A DNA stretch of 21,356 bases from positions 1 to 21,356 of the forward strand of contig NZ_CALIZP010000048.1 in assembly GCF_938028825.1 (NCBI RefSeq), read 5' to 3'. The notes under the pieces are model-generated. The model made no database searches. It was not told the origin of the DNA and saw only the letters and a list, made by a program, of their open reading frames with translations. Each line of letters begins with the position of its first letter. The stretch's first letter is position 1. A program made the translations under genes and the position numbers. Origin of the DNA: an uncultured Cardiobacterium sp. (GTDB lineage Bacteria; Pseudomonadota; Gammaproteobacteria; Cardiobacteriales; Cardiobacteriaceae). Positions 8,055 to 15,062 of this stretch are shown one piece after another.

Positions 8055-8351
8055 TTAGAGTGCTTCGATGTGGTAACGGTGCAAGGTGCAGCCCATCGCC
8101 GTCATGTCGGCGGCGCTGTATTCGCTGCCGCGCTGCGCCGCTTCTTGCGGCAGTTGCAGGAAGTAGTAACGCGCGCCTCTGGCGCAGACGGCGGCGGCGA
8201 TATGGATGGGCAGGGTGCCGAGGACGGTGTCGCCGTTTTGGATAACGGTGGGGTCGTCGAGGTGGGTGAGGTAGTGGTCGATGTGCCAGTCGGGCTGGGT
8301 TTTGATCCAGTCGATTGCGCCTTGGTGGCGCGAGATGAACCAGGTGGTCAT
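8055..8351 (-). CDS. csx16: Csx16, predicted ring nuclease
   Basis: This 98-residue protein begins MTTWFISRHQGAIDW, the recognisable N-terminus of the Csx16 (VVA1548) family found only beside type III systems. Csx16 is a small CARF-like domain protein predicted by comparative genomics to be a ring nuclease, which linearises cyclic oligoadenylate and so switches off the effector. The ATG at 8351 overlaps the cas6 stop codon by 4 bp (ATGA), which fixes the start and indicates coupled translation. A longer in-frame extension into cas6 is rejected. Neighbours are cas6 upstream and card1 downstream. The family call is strong; the activity and choice of ring size are inferred. Confidence 0.85.
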   Translation of the reverse strand: MTTWFISRHQGAIDWIKTQPDWHIDHYLTHLDDPTVIQNGDTVLGTLPIHIAAAVCARGARYYFLQLPQEAAQRGSEYSAADMTAMGCTLHRYHIEAL

Positions 8352-9289
8352 GAATGTTGCTCCGTGAGGGTGTAGCGGCCGAGGCCGAAGGTGGTGTTTT
8401 TGCCGAGGTGCAGCCATTGGCCGATGTGCAGGGCGCGGGCGTGTTCGGGGGCAAGGTCGCCGAGGTGCCAGTCGCCGATGGCGCCGCCGAGGTGCATGCT
8501 TTGTTGCTGGCGGTTGGAGTAGCGCTGCCAGTCGTACCAGCGCAGGGCGGGGCGTGAGCGGACGGTGGCGGCGTGAGCTTTGAGCGCGGCGTAATCGGCC
8601 TGCGGGGTGATGCCGAGGTGGATTTGGCTGATGAGGCTGAGGCGGCGCAGCGCCTGACTGAGCAGGGTTTGCGCGCTGAGGTGGTCCACGCCGAGGGCGA
8701 TGCCGTTTTTTTGCAGGCGCAGCGGGGTGAGGATGCGCAGGGTGAGGTCGCGCGGGTAGGTTTGCGGCAGGGTGATGTGGCTGTCGTGCGGGGTGATGCG
8801 CCCGTCGGCGTAGATGCTTTCCCAGCCGTCCGCCCGCTCGATGGCGATGTCGGCGAGTTCGCCCTGGCCGTGCGCGATGCCGTCGCGGTTCTGGAAGGCT
8901 TGTTGCCAGGCGTAGCTGACCAGCGGCAGGTGGTGGCGGGCGTCGCCGATGAGGACGAGGCCGAAGCGGTAGGTGCTGCCGGCGGGGTATTCGCGGCGCT
9001 CGCCGTAGGCTTCCGGCTCGATGATGTAGGGCGGCGGGATGGTGGCGGGGTTGGCGAGATGGATGTCGGGGCGCGGCGCGGGTTCAAAGATGTGGGTGTA
9101 GGGGCTGTGTTGCAGGAGCAGGGCGGAGGGCGCATGGCCGCGCGGCACGCAGGCACGGCGCAGGGCGTGGCCGAAGGCACCGCGCAGGGCGGAACCGGGG
9201 TAGGCGGGGGCGCGCATGGCGCGGGTGAGGGTGAAGGTGTAGCGGTAGCGGGCGATGGCGAGGGTGGCGGGGAGGTCGAGGATGGTCAT
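8348..9289 (-). CDS. cas6: Cas6 pre-crRNA endoribonuclease
   Basis: Cas6 cuts the array transcript within each repeat to release crRNA intermediates with an 8-nt 5' tag. The 313-residue protein shows the RAMP pattern of this family: an N-terminal ARYRYTFTL strand, the PGSALRGAFGHALR glycine-rich segment near residues 31-44, and the C-terminal glycine-rich loop GKNTTFGLGRY at about 296-306, the most diagnostic Cas6 feature. I cannot identify the catalytic residue with confidence. The ATG at 9289 has no clear ribosome binding site but fits the family N-terminus. The gene heads the cas6-csx16-card1-cas2-cas1 block and follows a 469-bp gap after cmr6, so it may have its own promoter. Confidence 0.9.
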   Translation of the reverse strand: MTILDLPATLAIARYRYTFTLTRAMRAPAYPGSALRGAFGHALRRACVPRGHAPSALLLQHSPYTHIFEPAPRPDIHLANPATIPPPYIIEPEAYGERREYPAGSTYRFGLVLIGDARHHLPLVSYAWQQAFQNRDGIAHGQGELADIAIERADGWESIYADGRITPHDSHITLPQTYPRDLTLRILTPLRLQKNGIALGVDHLSAQTLLSQALRRLSLISQIHLGITPQADYAALKAHAATVRSRPALRWYDWQRYSNRQQQSMHLGGAIGDWHLGDLAPEHARALHIGQWLHLGKNTTFGLGRYTLTEQHS

Positions 9290-9302
9290 GGGGCGGGTGT
9301 GG

Positions 9303-9480
9303 TGGTTGGGCTGTCAAGCGGCGTGGTTACGGGGTTTTGTCGCTTTGCGGATTTATCTAACCCTCTCCCCAACCCCTCCCCCAATGGGGGAGGGGCTTTT
9401 TCGTGGCAAGTGGCATGATTGTTGGGCCCGACAAGCGGCGTAGTTACTTGGCTCGCCAAGCGGCGGTTTTGCAGGGACGT
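9303..9480. repeat. Dispersed repeat modules with terminator-like hairpin
   Basis: Modules GTCAAGCGGCGTGGTTACGG (9312-9331), ACAAGCGGCGTAGTTACTTG (9430-9449) and a partial CCAAGCGGCGG copy belong to the dispersed family. At 9373-9395 a perfect 10-bp stem CCCCTCCCCC/GGGGGAGGGG with an AAT loop is followed by CTTTTT (9396-9401), which is terminator-shaped for plus-strand transcription. No plus-strand gene leads into it, so it is more likely part of the repeat. The rest of the 9290-9758 gap, including 9481-9569, shows no gene. Confidence 0.55.
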
Positions 9481-9569
9481 TATTTGCACGGTCTCAAAAG
9501 CAAAAAGCACGTGGTTGCCCGCTTGGTGGTTGTGTTTGCCCGAAGTGCAACAAGAGGCGGTGTCTGTCC

Positions 9570-9587
9570 GGCGGGCTGAAGCCCGCC
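9570..9587. repeat. REP-like palindrome
   Basis: GGCGGGCT and AGCCCGCC form a perfect 8-bp inverted repeat separated by GA. Short GC-rich palindromes of this style are common extragenic repeats in proteobacteria. Confidence 0.6.
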
Positions 9588-9677
9588 CTACATCCGTCAG
9601 GCGTTGTAAATGCTGGGTTGTCGAGTATGGATGCATCGTTTTTGTTTTGTCCTGCGGACGAACACCCTCCACCCCAG

Positions 9678-9750
9678 CCCTCCCCCGCAAGCGGGGGAGG
9701 GGGCGTGTCAAGCGGCATGGTTGCCCGCCCGGCGTCCGTCATTGGGCGGG
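9678..9750. repeat. Strong palindromes just downstream of cmr6
   Basis: CCCTCCCCCGC (9678-9688) and GCGGGGGAGGG (9691-9701) form a perfect 11-bp stem around AA. A dispersed-family copy GTCAAGCGGCATGGTTGC follows, then a second inverted repeat CCCGCCC (9724-9730)/GGGCGGG (9744-9750). These lie directly after the cmr6 stop in the direction of transcription and could stabilise or end the cmr transcript, but no U-run follows on the minus strand. Confidence 0.55.
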
Positions 9751-9758
9751 ATTTTTCT

Positions 9759-10808
9759 TTACGGCTGGTACGGTTCAAGCAGTTTGTAGGCTTTCTTTTC
9801 GTTCTTTTTGTCGCTTGTCGCCCATCCCCGCACGGTGTCGTGATGAATCTCCCATACCAGGGCCGCGATTTTGGCGATGTCGTCGCTGTTGTCGGCATCC
9901 AGCCCCAGTCCTTCCAGGTACTTTTTCTTGTTTTTACTGAGGTTGTCGGCCAGTTTTGCGGGGTCGCCGTGGGCGATTTCGTGACGCAGCAGGGCATCAG
10001 GATCGCTTTGCAGGCCGGCTTTTTTCCAGTCATTGTGGATTTTTTCAATGATTTTGTCGTAGGCCGCGTTGTTGTCACTGCGGAAGTAACCGTAGCCCGA
10101 GGCGGTTTTGCTGCCGAGGCCTTGTTGTTCGAGGGTGGCGTTGAGCAGGCCCAGGGCGTAGCGCGTCCAGTCGGGCGGGCCTTCGATGACAAAGTAGTAG
10201 CCGCCGCCGGTGGCGATTTGCGGGTTGGGAATGGGGGATTCGCTGCCGTCCGCCTGCGAGGTTTTGCCGTTGTAGTAGTCCTGATGGTGTACGGTGATGA
10301 CTTCGCTGATGTAGGGGCGCTCGCGTTCGTTCAGCGGCAGCCACCAGGCGTCGTGCCAAACAAGGGCACCGCTGACTTCGCCCGTGTCGCTGTCGCTGCC
10401 GAAGAGTTCTTCCAGATAGGCCGGAGGGATGCCGTTTTGTTCGGCGTAGTGGCGCACTGCGCCTTTGATGCTGCTGCCCGGCAGGTAGGGCATGCCGTAG
10501 CTGTGGTGGGTCTGGATGCCGGTTTCGAGGGTGCTGCCGGTTGTCAGGCCGATGTAGAGGCGGTTTTCGCAGTGCAGTACGGCGCTGGTGAAGCGGTTGT
10601 TGTTGCGGGTCAGCCCGATCCAGCGCGCCAGGGCGAGGCGGTAGTGGTCGGGGACGGTGGTGTGGGTGATGCGCTCAATGAGTTTGTTTTTTTCGGGTTT
10701 TTCGCCGCTTTCCCATTGGCTCAGACCGCGTTGCTGGAGCAGTCCGGCGTGGGCGTCGCGGGTGTTCCGGGTGATGGTGCGCAGAGCCGGGCGCATGAGG
10801 GTGGTCAT
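9759..10808 (-). CDS. cmr6: Cmr6, type III-B effector subunit
   Basis: Cmr6 is a Cas7-like RAMP subunit that caps the Cmr complex near the 3' end of the crRNA. The 349-residue protein has the expected features: MPYLPGSSIKGAVRHYAE (about residues 105-122), typical of the Cmr6 N-terminal glycine-rich loop, and GSKTASGYGYF farther on, the usual Cmr6 signature. A lysine-rich, charged C-terminal tail follows (KNKKKYLEGLGLDADNSDD to the end), making it longer than many Cmr6 proteins of roughly 250-300 residues. The start overlaps the cmr5 stop by 4 bp. It is the last gene of the cmr block. Confidence 0.93.
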   Translation of the reverse strand: MTTLMRPALRTITRNTRDAHAGLLQQRGLSQWESGEKPEKNKLIERITHTTVPDHYRLALARWIGLTRNNNRFTSAVLHCENRLYIGLTTGSTLETGIQTHHSYGMPYLPGSSIKGAVRHYAEQNGIPPAYLEELFGSDSDTGEVSGALVWHDAWWLPLNERERPYISEVITVHHQDYYNGKTSQADGSESPIPNPQIATGGGYYFVIEGPPDWTRYALGLLNATLEQQGLGSKTASGYGYFRSDNNAAYDKIIEKIHNDWKKAGLQSDPDALLRHEIAHGDPAKLADNLSKNKKKYLEGLGLDADNSDDIAKIAALVWEIHHDTVRGWATSDKKNEKKAYKLLEPYQP

Positions 10809-11179
10809 GGGCGGTCTCCTTCGCGGTCGCCGTTGCCCAGTAGTGCCTGGGTGTAGCGTTTGAGCCAGGCGGTGGCATCCAGGCTTTTCCGGGTGAGCAG
10901 TTGGTAGTGGCGCAGGTTGGCGTCCAGGATTTCTGTATGCAAGGCTTTTTTGTCGTCTTTACCAAGCAGTGTGGCGAGGTGTTCCAGCAGTTTTTGGTGT
11001 TCGTCACCGCCTTTGGCCATGAGGAAGCCGATGGCTTGTGCCAGTCCGGCCTGCATGATCATGGTGGGGTAGGCGAGGGCAAGGGTGCGGTATTTGGCGG
11101 CGATGGGGCTGTTTTTGAGACCGGCTACCAGCGGGTAGGCGGCCTGCGCGTAGTGCTGGGTGCGGATGCGGTGCTTCAT
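10805..11179 (-). CDS. cmr5: Cmr5, small subunit of type III-B complex
   Basis: Cmr5 (Cas11) is the small all-helical subunit that forms the inner filament of the Cmr complex along the target RNA. The 124-residue protein is of normal size, and is predicted helical and charged. The segment AAKYRTLALAYPTMIMQAGLA near residues 27-47 resembles the Cmr5 core (YxxxxxxxPxMIxxxGLxQ), followed by AIGFLMAKG. It overlaps cmr4 upstream and cmr6 downstream by 4 bp each, which fixes both ends and implies coupled translation. Confidence 0.92.
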   Translation of the reverse strand: MKHRIRTQHYAQAAYPLVAGLKNSPIAAKYRTLALAYPTMIMQAGLAQAIGFLMAKGGDEHQKLLEHLATLLGKDDKKALHTEILDANLRHYQLLTRKSLDATAWLKRYTQALLGNGDREGDRP

Positions 11180-12072
11180 GCTTTTTCTCCTGTGCCGGGA
11201 TGGTCAAGCAGCAGGCGGCAGAATCCGCGCCCGACGGTGTGTTTGCCACCCAGTTGCAGGGCGATTTCGCCTTCTGGTAGCAAGGCGCTGAGTTCGGCGG
11301 CTTTTTTGGGGTTGCTGTCACGGTTGCGGGCGTCGCTGATGCCGATGAGGCCCCAGAGGACGGTTTCGGCGGGCAGGTTTTCTTCTGTCCACAGGGCGCC
11401 GTCCTGCACGATGCGTCTCTCGCGGTTGATGCGGATGCGGGTGCGGATTTCGGTGGCGGTGTCGGCCAGGAAGGAGTAGATGTCATCGGGCAGGATGATG
11501 AAGCGTTGTGTCAGGCTCTGGCGCCAGTCGTCTGCCTGCGGGGTGCCGTCGGGGTAGAGAGTCTGGCTGAGGCATTGCGCCCAGGCGGCGGTGGCGTTGT
11601 CTTCGACGCCGTTGAGGTCGAGGTCTTCGAGGGCCACTTTGTTATCAGCAACGCGCAGCAGGCTGTTTGGGGGGAGGTAGGCGGTTTCTTCGCGTGCGTT
11701 CGGGATGGTGAGGTCGAGGCCGAGGTCGCGCGCGTAACGGCGGAGGATGAAGGGGCAGGTGGCGTAGGCCACGGTGCCGGCGAAGGAGCGCACGGGCAGG
11801 AGCAGCAGGTGGGCGTCGCCGAAGGCCAGGGCGCCTGCGTGGCTGTCGGTGTCGCTGCTGTCGGGGCCGAAGAGGGTACGGATGTCGCCGCCGCTGAGGC
11901 CGTATTGGGCGGCGGCTTCATCGCGCAGGACGCCTTTGATGGCCGAGCCGGGGATTTGCGGCAGGTTGGTGGCTTTGGCGCGGGCGATGGGCAGATCGAC
12001 AACGCCGACGCCCTGGCCGGTGCCGGCGTGCAGGGCGGTGAGAGCCTGGATGTGGTAGCTGCGTGCTTGCAT
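11176..12072 (-). CDS. cmr4: Cmr4, Cas7-type backbone RNase
   Basis: Cmr4 is the repeated backbone subunit that lines the crRNA and cuts target RNA at 6-nt intervals. The 298-residue protein shows the family N-terminus HAGTGQGVGVVDLPIAR. D26 in VVDLPI corresponds to the catalytic aspartate of characterised Cmr4 proteins, so target RNA cleavage is expected to be intact. IPGSAIKGVLRDEAA (about 40-54) is the glycine-rich RAMP loop, and LGGKHTVGRGFCRL near the C-terminus is also typical. The start at 12072 has AAGGAA upstream; 26 bp separate it from cmr3. Confidence 0.95.
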   Translation of the reverse strand: MQARSYHIQALTALHAGTGQGVGVVDLPIARAKATNLPQIPGSAIKGVLRDEAAAQYGLSGGDIRTLFGPDSSDTDSHAGALAFGDAHLLLLPVRSFAGTVAYATCPFILRRYARDLGLDLTIPNAREETAYLPPNSLLRVADNKVALEDLDLNGVEDNATAAWAQCLSQTLYPDGTPQADDWRQSLTQRFIILPDDIYSFLADTATEIRTRIRINRERRIVQDGALWTEENLPAETVLWGLIGISDARNRDSNPKKAAELSALLPEGEIALQLGGKHTVGRGFCRLLLDHPGTGEKA

Positions 12073-12098
12073 GGTGGGGTTCCTTGTGTTGGTGGAGG

Positions 12099-13265
12099 TC
12101 AGATAGGGTTGTGCCAGGCGGCAAGGCTGGCGATGCCGAAGCCGTCGCGTCGGGCTTGCGGGTCGTCGCTAATGGGTGCGAAGGCGAGCGGGGTGATGTC
12201 CTCGGCGTTTGTCAGGGTTTCAAACCAGTACACCGCGCCTGCGGCCACGGCTTTGCGCATGGCTTTGGGGCGGTGGTGGTGCATGTCCCAGCCGGAAACG
12301 GGCTGCCAGCGTTCGATGACGCAGGCACGTAGGCGGACGCGGATGCCGGTGTGCGGCAGGGTGCCGTGCAGGGTGTCGTCCAGCCAGCCCGGGCACCAGC
12401 CGTGGCGGAAGATGGCGGGGGTGAGCAGGGTCAGGCGCAGGCCGCGTGCGGCGTTGATGTTGTCTGCCAAATTTGCTGCCGGGGTGAAGGCCGGGTCGGG
12501 CGGGACGCGGCGGTAACGGGACAGGCGCCCTTCACCGCCGAAGCGGGCGTAGGCGGCGTGGCTGTCCACCTCGCTCAGGATGAGCAGGCGGTAGGCACTG
12601 CTTTCCCAGCCACCGTGATGCTGACGGCGCGCCGCTTGCAGGTCGTAGGCGGCGGTTTGGTAGAGGCGGCCTTCGGCGGCGCTGTCGCGGTCACGGTCGA
12701 TTTCCACATGGGTGCGGGTTTCGACAGGCAGGGTCGGCAGGGCGGGCAGGTCATCGTAGTTGAGGGTTTCTCCGCGTTGCCAGCGCAGGCTGTGCGCCAG
12801 CGGCCAGTAGGCGGGGCCGGGCTGGGGTTTGCCTTTGTGGTTGTTATCGAGGCAGACAGGCAACAGGCCGGGCGGCAGGTCGCAGCCGTCTGCATCGTGA
12901 TGCCACGGCACGGGGCGGAGGCGGTGCAGCACGGTTTGGTCGGTATCGCGGTCACGCAGGTAGAGGGCGTCAGCCGGTTTGGGCACAAGGACAGTGATGT
13001 CGCCGTTTCCGTCTTCACGGGCAAGAAACGGGCCTTTGGCTGCCAGTTGTTGCAGGGCGTGGTGCTGCTCGTCGCGCAGGCGGCCGCGTCTGCCGTCATC
13101 AACATCCAGGAGCCAGCCCTGTTCTTGCAGGTATTGGCTGCGCATCAGGCCGGCGGCGGCTGACGGCAGGGGGAAGTTGATGTCGTCCGTGTCGGACTGG
13201 GTGCCGAAGGGGCGACCGCTGCGGCAGACCAGGGGTGCCAGCGGTTCAAACAGGTAGTGCTTCAT
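12099..13265 (-). CDS. cmr3: Cmr3, Cas5-type 5'-tag binding subunit
   Basis: Cmr3 is the Cas5-like subunit that holds the crRNA 5' tag and contacts Cmr2. The 388-residue protein starts MKHYLFEPLAPLVCRSGRPF, close to the classic Cmr3 FEPxDPLxxRDGRPF motif, although the usual aspartate before GRPF is serine here. LPSAAAGLMRSQYLQ (about 33-47) is the glycine-containing RAMP loop. Its ATG overlaps the cmr2 stop by 4 bp. Length and position match the family. Confidence 0.93.
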   Translation of the reverse strand: MKHYLFEPLAPLVCRSGRPFGTQSDTDDINFPLPSAAAGLMRSQYLQEQGWLLDVDDGRRGRLRDEQHHALQQLAAKGPFLAREDGNGDITVLVPKPADALYLRDRDTDQTVLHRLRPVPWHHDADGCDLPPGLLPVCLDNNHKGKPQPGPAYWPLAHSLRWQRGETLNYDDLPALPTLPVETRTHVEIDRDRDSAAEGRLYQTAAYDLQAARRQHHGGWESSAYRLLILSEVDSHAAYARFGGEGRLSRYRRVPPDPAFTPAANLADNINAARGLRLTLLTPAIFRHGWCPGWLDDTLHGTLPHTGIRVRLRACVIERWQPVSGWDMHHHRPKAMRKAVAAGAVYWFETLTNAEDITPLAFAPISDDPQARRDGFGIASLAAWHNPI

Positions 13266-15043
13266 GTGTCATCCTTTTCCAAATCGCGTTGGGTTTTGGC
13301 CGCCAGCCAGCGGGCGGTGATCAGTTCGGTGGCCAGCGCATTCAGGTCGCCCAGTGCGTTGTGCCGCTCGTGCAGGGCATTTATCTGTGCCTGTGCCAGT
13401 TTGATGCCGTCACGGGTGCAGGCCTGGGCGAACATCCGGGTCAACTCGGCGTTGCGGATGTCGCGCAACAGGACGTGGTCGGTGCCGGTGCCGAAGTCGG
13501 TGCGCTGGTAGATGGCGCGGGCGTCGTAAGCAATGCGGCTCGGCAGCTGGCGGGTGAGGTAGGCGTTTATCCAGTCCCGGAAAGCGCTGTGTGCCGTGCT
13601 GTCGTCCCAACGCAGGCGGGTGTCGCTGATGCTGCCGGAGCGCACGGCTAGGGTGATGCCGAGGGCGTTACGACGCGCGGCGTGCGGGCAGGTGCCACCT
13701 TTGGCGATGCGCTCGGCGCGTTTTGCCAGACTGCGGATGTGGCCGAGCGGGGTGTTGATGTGGGCGATGGCCAGGCCGACGGACAGGGTGGGTGCTTTCT
13801 CTGCGCCCAGTTGTCCGGCGCTGTCTTTCAGAGTTTCGGCAAAGCTTTCGGCCAGCGCCCGGGCGCAGGCGTAGGCCTGATTCAGCGGGACGAAACCGAG
13901 GACGTCATCACCGCCGGCATAGACGGCGTGGCCGTAATATTCACGCAGGATGCCGCGTACGTTGCCGGCGAATCGGCTCAGGGCCTGGGTAACAAGGTGG
14001 TGCTGCCCGATGTTTTCGGCTTTATCCAGCAGTTCACCCATGCGGTCGCCATCGGCAAAGAGCAGCACGCCGTAGCTGCACGGCGCACCATATTTCCGCC
14101 ACAATGGGCGCAGGGCGTTGCGCAGTTTGCCCAGGGCTTCGGCCTCTTCGGCGCGACTTTTGGGGACAGCGGCCAAACGGGCGGGGTAGAGATATTGGGC
14201 GTCGTAGGGGAAATCGCGGTAGCAGCCGTTGTTGCCTTTGACGCGGGTGGCGAGTTCGCAGGCAACCAGCGGTTCGTAGGCTTCACACAGCGCAGCAAGC
14301 TTGGATGGAGGTAGTTGCCGCAGCCAGCTGTCGGCAGCGATGCGGGTGAACGGGGTGAATTGTTCGGGGTCGCCGCAGAGGCGCTTGGTGACGCCGGCGC
14401 AGTCAAGCTGTTCCGCTTCCGCCAGGCCCAGTTTGCGACGGGCGGTTTGCCCCAGGGCGTGAGGCGGCAGGACGGTTTCGCGCGCGCCGTCCAGCGAGGA
14501 TTTGGGCAGGCAGCGCGTGCTGTCGTCGGCGGTCAGTGCCGCCGGCAGGAAATCGCGGGTGGCCTTGCGCGCCGCCAGCAGGCCGGTCGCCCGCGCGCAG
14601 GCCGCCGCATAGCCGCCTGCCGTGTCGTCGATGTGCGCCCATGCCGCCTGCACTTCGACGTAGTCGTCGATTTGTGCCTGCCAGATATCGTCACGCAAGG
14701 CGGCGCCGCCCAGTTTGGCGCGGGCTTCTGTGGCGAGGGTGAAGAAGCGTTGTCGTGCCGCCTGTGCCGCTGCGGCGGCGAGTTGACGCACGGCATCGCT
14801 GTCGGCCGCTATAATGTGGGCCTGGATTTTGTTACCGGCCGAGAAATCGTCATCGTGCAAGGTTGCCGCGTCGCTCACAGCGGGGAAGATGAGTTCGGCC
14901 TGTTGTTGCAACAGGTGCAGCGCTGCCGCTTTGGCAATTTCGGACAGCAGCCAGGAGCCGCTCCACAGGTCGCGGCTGCGTCGGGCGGCGGCGATAAAGC
15001 CCTGCACCGGCCCGATGGACTGTATCAGGATGTATCGGTTCAT
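13262..15043 (-). CDS. cmr2: Cmr2/Cas10, cyclic oligoadenylate synthase without an HD domain
   Basis: Cmr2 (Cas10) is the large subunit that makes cyclic oligoadenylates from ATP when target RNA is bound. The 593-residue protein keeps both palm elements: FADGDRMGELL with the DGD at about 330-332, and YAGGDDVLGF with GGDD at 377-380, so cyclase activity is expected. It begins MNRYILIQSIGPVQGFIAAA, which is already the first palm-region segment. There is no preceding HD nuclease domain, which in long Cas10 proteins of roughly 800-900 residues occupies the N-terminus. Target DNA cutting by Cas10 is therefore unlikely. The start at 15043 is chosen because AAGGAG lies about 8 nt upstream; a 24-residue extension is low-complexity and overlaps cmr1. 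Confidence 0.95.
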   Translation of the reverse strand: MNRYILIQSIGPVQGFIAAARRSRDLWSGSWLLSEIAKAAALHLLQQQAELIFPAVSDAATLHDDDFSAGNKIQAHIIAADSDAVRQLAAAAAQAARQRFFTLATEARAKLGGAALRDDIWQAQIDDYVEVQAAWAHIDDTAGGYAAACARATGLLAARKATRDFLPAALTADDSTRCLPKSSLDGARETVLPPHALGQTARRKLGLAEAEQLDCAGVTKRLCGDPEQFTPFTRIAADSWLRQLPPSKLAALCEAYEPLVACELATRVKGNNGCYRDFPYDAQYLYPARLAAVPKSRAEEAEALGKLRNALRPLWRKYGAPCSYGVLLFADGDRMGELLDKAENIGQHHLVTQALSRFAGNVRGILREYYGHAVYAGGDDVLGFVPLNQAYACARALAESFAETLKDSAGQLGAEKAPTLSVGLAIAHINTPLGHIRSLAKRAERIAKGGTCPHAARRNALGITLAVRSGSISDTRLRWDDSTAHSAFRDWINAYLTRQLPSRIAYDARAIYQRTDFGTGTDHVLLRDIRNAELTRMFAQACTRDGIKLAQAQINALHERHNALGDLNALATELITARWLAAKTQRDLEKDDT

Positions 15044-15062
15044 CTGTTTCTCCTTGTCGTGG

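Noticed and set aside
9373..9401. A textbook plus-strand rho-independent terminator (10-bp stem plus T-run)
   Set aside because: No plus-strand gene leads into it, and near-identical palindromes occur elsewhere in the dispersed repeats, so I list it as repeat DNA.
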